This document shows positions 5,287-7,747 of a DNA stretch of 7,747 nucleotides, one piece after another (within the stretch, counting starts at the first letter, position 1; each line of letters starts with the position of its first letter). Under the pieces are notes generated by a model. That model was not told the DNA's origin, did not search any database, and saw nothing but the letters and a program-made list of their open reading frames with translations. This DNA is from Betaproteobacteria bacterium. Lineage in GTDB: Bacteria; Pseudomonadota; Gammaproteobacteria; Burkholderiales; SG8-39. The stretch lies in assembly GCA_029865405.1 (NCBI GenBank), contig JAOUGZ010000113.1:1-7747 (forward strand), in the 5' to 3' direction. The position numbers and the translations under genes are program-made.

Positions 5287-6029
5287 CGCACCGCCTGCGT
5301 CATCAGCTGCTTCATCTCGCGCACGGCCTCGCGCATGCCGACGAACACCGCGCGACTCACGATCGCGTGGCCGATGTGAAGCTCGCGCAGGCCGGGCAGT
5401 CGCGCCACCGGCTCGACGTTGAAGTAATTGAGCGCGTGGCCGGCGTTGAAACGCATGCCGAGCGTGCGGATCGCCTCGCCCGCCTGGCGGATCTTCGCGA
5501 GCTCGGCCTGCACGGCCGGGCTTTCCGCGTCCCGGCCCTTCGAGTGGAATGCCGTGGCGTAGGGCCCGGTGTGCACCTCGCAGACCGACGCGCCGACGCG
5601 ATGGGCCGCTTCGACCTGCCGCGCGTCGGCGTCGATGAACACCGACACGATGATGCCCGCGGCCTTCAGCTGCTCGACCGTGCGGCGCAGCTTGTCTTCC
5701 TGCGACGGGATGTCCAGACCGCCCTCGGTCGTGATCTCGTGGCGACCTTCCGGGACGAGCATCGCCATTTCCGGCTTGATCCGTCCGGCGATGGCGACCA
5801 TTTCTCCGGTCGCCGCCATTTCCAGATTCAGGCGGATGTGCGTCAGTTCGCGCAAGCGACGCACGTCCTCATCCTGGATGTGGCGCCGGTCCTCGCGCAG
5901 GTGCACCGTGATACCGTCGGCGCCACCCAGATGCGCCTCGACCGCGGCCCAGACCGGATCAGGCTCGTAGGTGCGGCGTGCCTGGCGCACAGTCGCCACG
6001 TGATCCACATTGACGCCGAGTTCGATCAT
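5283..6029 (-). CDS. pdxJ: Pyridoxine 5'-phosphate synthase
   Basis: This 248-residue TIM-barrel enzyme condenses 1-deoxy-D-xylulose 5-phosphate with 3-amino-2-oxopropyl phosphate to give pyridoxine 5'-phosphate, the ring-closing step of the DXP-dependent vitamin B6 pathway. Motifs seen are [15 protein letters not shown] at 4-18, [14 protein letters not shown] at 38-51 (His43 corresponds to the catalytic His45 of E. coli), LNLEMA at 67-72 with Glu70, [16 protein letters not shown] at 91-106, FIDAD at 131-135, FNAGHALNY at 194-202 with His198, and a phosphate-binding IGHAI at 219-223. Length is typical. The ATG at 6029 overlaps the recO stop as ATGA. Being in the middle of the rnc-era-recO operon is the usual position in beta- and gammaproteobacteria. 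Confidence 0.97.
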   Translation of the reverse strand: MIELGVNVDHVATVRQARRTYEPDPVWAAVEAHLGGADGITVHLREDRRHIQDEDVRRLRELTHIRLNLEMAATGEMVAIAGRIKPEMAMLVPEGRHEITTEGGLDIPSQEDKLRRTVEQLKAAGIIVSVFIDADARQVEAAHRVGASVCEVHTGPYATAFHSKGRDAESPAVQAELAKIRQAGEAIRTLGMRFNAGHALNYFNVEPVARLPGLRELHIGHAIVSRAVFVGMREAVREMKQLMTQAVR

Positions 6030-6757
6030 AGGTCCTGCAGCTCCCGCAGCATTTCGCTCGTGTGCAGCACCTGGCCGGCAAGACGCGCCGAAATCAGGCG
6101 GCGCATCAGGCGCCGGGATTCGTCGCGCGTCTCCTGGCGCCCGAAATCGTCGCGCGACATGTCGAGCAGCGTCTGTCCGGATACGATGAGATCAACCTCG
6201 GCGCCGCTCGTAGGGGCGTCGCCCAGGGCAAGCGGCCCCCGCTCCGGCAGGTAGGTGTAGCGCTTTTCGCTCTGCACCGGCATACCGCTGCCCGCATCCC
6301 GGTCCAGGGGCGGCGCATACCCGAGTTCGCGCAGCATTCTCAGCTCGAAGCCGCGCAGCAATCCGGCCGGCTCCTCACCGGCGCCCAGCCGCGCAACGGC
6401 GACGGCGTAGGCATCGAATAGCGCCTCGTGCGCATCCTCACGCGGCAACAGGCGCAGCAACAGCTCGTTCACGTAGAAACCGCACATCAATGCCATTCCC
6501 GACAGCGCCGGCTGCCCTCCCGCCCATTCGGCCGAAACGAGGGTGCCGAGATCCGCGGCGGCGCTCCAGCTCAGGCGCAGCGGGTGAAACGCGAGCAGCG
6601 TGCCGCGGATCGCCGAGCGCGGCCGGCGCGCCCCGCGCGCCAGCAGGCCCACGCGGCCACGGTGGCGGGTGAACGCCTCGACGATGAGGCTCGACTCCTT
6701 GTACGGATAACTGTGCAGCACGTAGGCGGGCTCGTACTCGGTTCGCCGGCGCATCAC
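6026..6757 (-). CDS. recO: DNA repair protein RecO
   Basis: This protein of about 243 residues works with RecR (and RecF) to load RecA onto SSB-coated single-stranded DNA in gap repair, and it can anneal complementary strands. The N-terminal OB fold is recognisable from [19 protein letters not shown] at 11-29 and [15 protein letters not shown] at 34-48, the standard RecO opening. The helical C-terminal part includes [15 protein letters not shown] at 94-108 and [12 protein letters not shown] at 135-146. No CxxC zinc site is present, as in the E. coli protein. Two adjacent starts are possible: GTG at 6757 (overlapping the era stop as GTGA) or ATG at 6754 (TGATG); the difference is one residue. 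Its neighbours era and pdxJ are those expected for recO. Confidence 0.95.
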   Translation of the reverse strand: MMRRRTEYEPAYVLHSYPYKESSLIVEAFTRHRGRVGLLARGARRPRSAIRGTLLAFHPLRLSWSAAADLGTLVSAEWAGGQPALSGMALMCGFYVNELLLRLLPREDAHEALFDAYAVAVARLGAGEEPAGLLRGFELRMLRELGYAPPLDRDAGSGMPVQSEKRYTYLPERGPLALGDAPTSGAEVDLIVSGQTLLDMSRDDFGRQETRDESRRLMRRLISARLAGQVLHTSEMLRELQDL

Positions 6758-7638
6758 GCATACCCGAGCTGGCGCAGCAGCCGCGCATCCTCGGACCAGC
6801 CGCGCCTGACCTTAATCCACACCTGCAGGAAGACCTTGCCGCCGAACATGCGCTCCATGTCCTTGCGCGCCTCGGTGGCGATGCGCTTGAGGGTCGCGCC
6901 GCCGCGGCCGATCACGATCGGCTTGTGCGCCTCGCGCTCGACCCACAACGTGGCCTCGATGCGCCGCATGCGCCCTTCCTCGCGAAAGCTGTCCACCATG
7001 ACCTCGCAGCTGTACGGCAGCTCGTCGGCGAGGGCGCGGAACAGCTTCTCGCGCAGCAGCTCGGCAGCGAAGAAGCGCTCGTCGCGATCCGTCAGCTGGT
7101 CGGCGGGATACATGGGCGGGCCTTCCGGCAGCAGCGATTCCAGCACGCGCATCAACTCGGGAACGTTGCGGCCGGTCGCCGCCGAGACCGGGACGATGGC
7201 CGCAAACGCGCGCTCGCGCGCGATGCGCGCCACGAACGGCAGGAGGCTGGACGCCGAGCGCACGAGATCGACTTTGTTGATTACCGCCACCATCGGGCGA
7301 TCCTCCGGCACCCGCGCCAGGGCTGCCCGGTCCTCGGCGCCGATGTGCATCGCCTCCAGCACGAATGCCACGACATCCGCGTCACGCGCCGCCTCGCTCG
7401 CGCGCCGGTTGAGCGAGCGATTGAGCAGGTTGCGGTGGCGCGTCTGGAAGCCCGGCGCGTCGAGAAACGCCATCTGGCAGCCCGTCGTGTTCAGTATGCC
7501 GAGGAGCAGGTGACGCGTTGTCTGCGCGCGTGGCGAGACGATGGCGAGCTTTTGTCCCAGCAGGCGATTGAGCAAGCTCGACTTGCCGGTATTGGGGCGT
7601 CCGGCGAGGCCGACGCTGCCGCTGCGAAACGGCGTCAT
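6754..7638 (-). CDS. era: GTPase Era
   Basis: This 294-residue Ras-like GTPase with a KH RNA-binding domain acts in 16S rRNA 3'-end maturation and assembly of the 30S subunit, and links this to cell-cycle progress. GTPase motifs are G1 GRPNTGKS at 13-20, G2 around QTTRH at 39-43, G3 DAPG at 60-63 (Ala where DTPG is more usual), G4 NKVD at 121-124 and G5 SA at 152-153. The KH domain occupies about 200-280, with IVIGRGG at 241-247 as its GxxG loop (Arg-Gly in the middle). The ATG at 7638 overlaps the rnc stop as ATGA; the open frame continues upstream to 7740, but that stretch is rnc sequence read in another frame. Being next to rnc and recO is the canonical arrangement. Confidence 0.97.
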   Translation of the reverse strand: MTPFRSGSVGLAGRPNTGKSSLLNRLLGQKLAIVSPRAQTTRHLLLGILNTTGCQMAFLDAPGFQTRHRNLLNRSLNRRASEAARDADVVAFVLEAMHIGAEDRAALARVPEDRPMVAVINKVDLVRSASSLLPFVARIARERAFAAIVPVSAATGRNVPELMRVLESLLPEGPPMYPADQLTDRDERFFAAELLREKLFRALADELPYSCEVMVDSFREEGRMRRIEATLWVEREAHKPIVIGRGGATLKRIATEARKDMERMFGGKVFLQVWIKVRRGWSEDARLLRQLGYA

Positions 7639-7747
7639 GCGTCGAGCTGCCGCAGCAGCGCCTCGGCCGCCTGCTGCTCGGCTGCGCGCCGCGAGGCGCC
7701 ACTGCCGCTCGCCTGCAGGTCGAGCCCTTCGACGAGGCACTCCACCT
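7635..7747 (-). CDS. rnc: Ribonuclease III, C-terminal fragment
   Basis: The gene enters from the right edge and only the last 37 residues are visible. They read VECLVEGLDLQASGSG followed by ASRRAAEQQAAEALLRQLDA. This is the end of a double-stranded RNA-binding domain: the last beta strands, the GxGxSRRxAEQxAA motif that opens the final helix and contacts the RNA backbone, and a short tail. The same ending is seen in RNase III, which processes the 30S rRNA precursor and structured mRNAs. The catalytic domain lies outside the window. The stop overlaps the era start as ATGA, the classic rnc-era junction, and this makes rnc the upstream gene of the whole minus-strand operon seen here. Confidence 0.93.
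   Translation of the reverse strand, partial: VECLVEGLDLQASGSGASRRAAEQQAAEALLRQLDA

Noticed and set aside
6428..7513. 361-codon open frame antisense to recO and era
   Set aside because: It is antisense to two conserved genes, with Ser/Arg/Ala-rich sequence and no motif.
7639..7740. Extended era frame starting inside rnc
   Set aside because: The extra 34 residues are rnc dsRBD sequence in another frame. Era proteins start just before the G1 box, and ATG 7638 forms the classic ATGA junction.
1..7747. CRISPR array, tandem repeats, insertion sequence or defence/toxin cassette
   Set aside because: I looked on both strands and saw no spaced direct repeats, no terminal inverted repeats, no transposase-like protein, and no unassigned gene large enough to be a hidden system.

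Overview
The window is a GC-rich piece of proteobacterial chromosome made almost entirely of housekeeping genes. Two gene orders point to a betaproteobacterium: rnc-era-recO-pdxJ-acpS-nagZ, and uvrC-pgsA followed by tRNA-Gly, tRNA-Cys and tRNA-Leu. The second block is also the E. coli order (uvrC-pgsA-glyW-cysT-leuZ). The assignment rests on gene order, protein motifs and base composition, not on a database search.

Layout from left to right. Positions 1-102 (minus) hold the first 34 codons of a secreted protein, possibly FecR-domain, which is read out of the window. It diverges from a small RsbW-like ATP-binding protein (161-580, plus). A tRNA cluster on the minus strand follows: tRNA-Leu(UAA), tRNA-Cys(GCA) and tRNA-Gly(GCC) in map order, transcribed Gly-Cys-Leu from what looks like their own -10 box just after pgsA. 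Next come pgsA (915-1481) and uvrC (1481-3250), both minus and overlapping by one base. A 73-bp divergent gap separates uvrC from efp (3324-3890, plus). From 3887 to the right edge the minus strand is one tight operon. In transcription order it is rnc (C-terminal end only), era, recO, pdxJ, acpS and nagZ, and every junction overlaps. efp and nagZ meet tail to tail, sharing the palindrome CTAG as both stop codons.

Functionally the right-hand operon joins RNA processing and ribosome maturation (RNase III, Era), recombinational repair (RecO), vitamin B6 synthesis (PdxJ), acyl-carrier-protein activation (AcpS) and peptidoglycan recycling (NagZ). The central block joins nucleotide excision repair (UvrC), phosphatidylglycerol synthesis (PgsA), tRNA supply and ribosome rescue at polyproline (EF-P).

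No mobile element, CRISPR array, prophage, toxin system or other accessory cassette is visible, and there is no gene-free stretch over 300 bases outside the tRNA cluster. The most unusual point is EF-P. It has arginine (R35) at the loop tip where K-type EF-Ps carry the modified lysine, but the rest of the protein does not look like the EarP-dependent arginine type, and no earP gene is adjacent. Smaller points are two compact divergent promoter regions, a possibly near-leaderless uvrC, and a tRNA-Leu gene without an encoded CCA.
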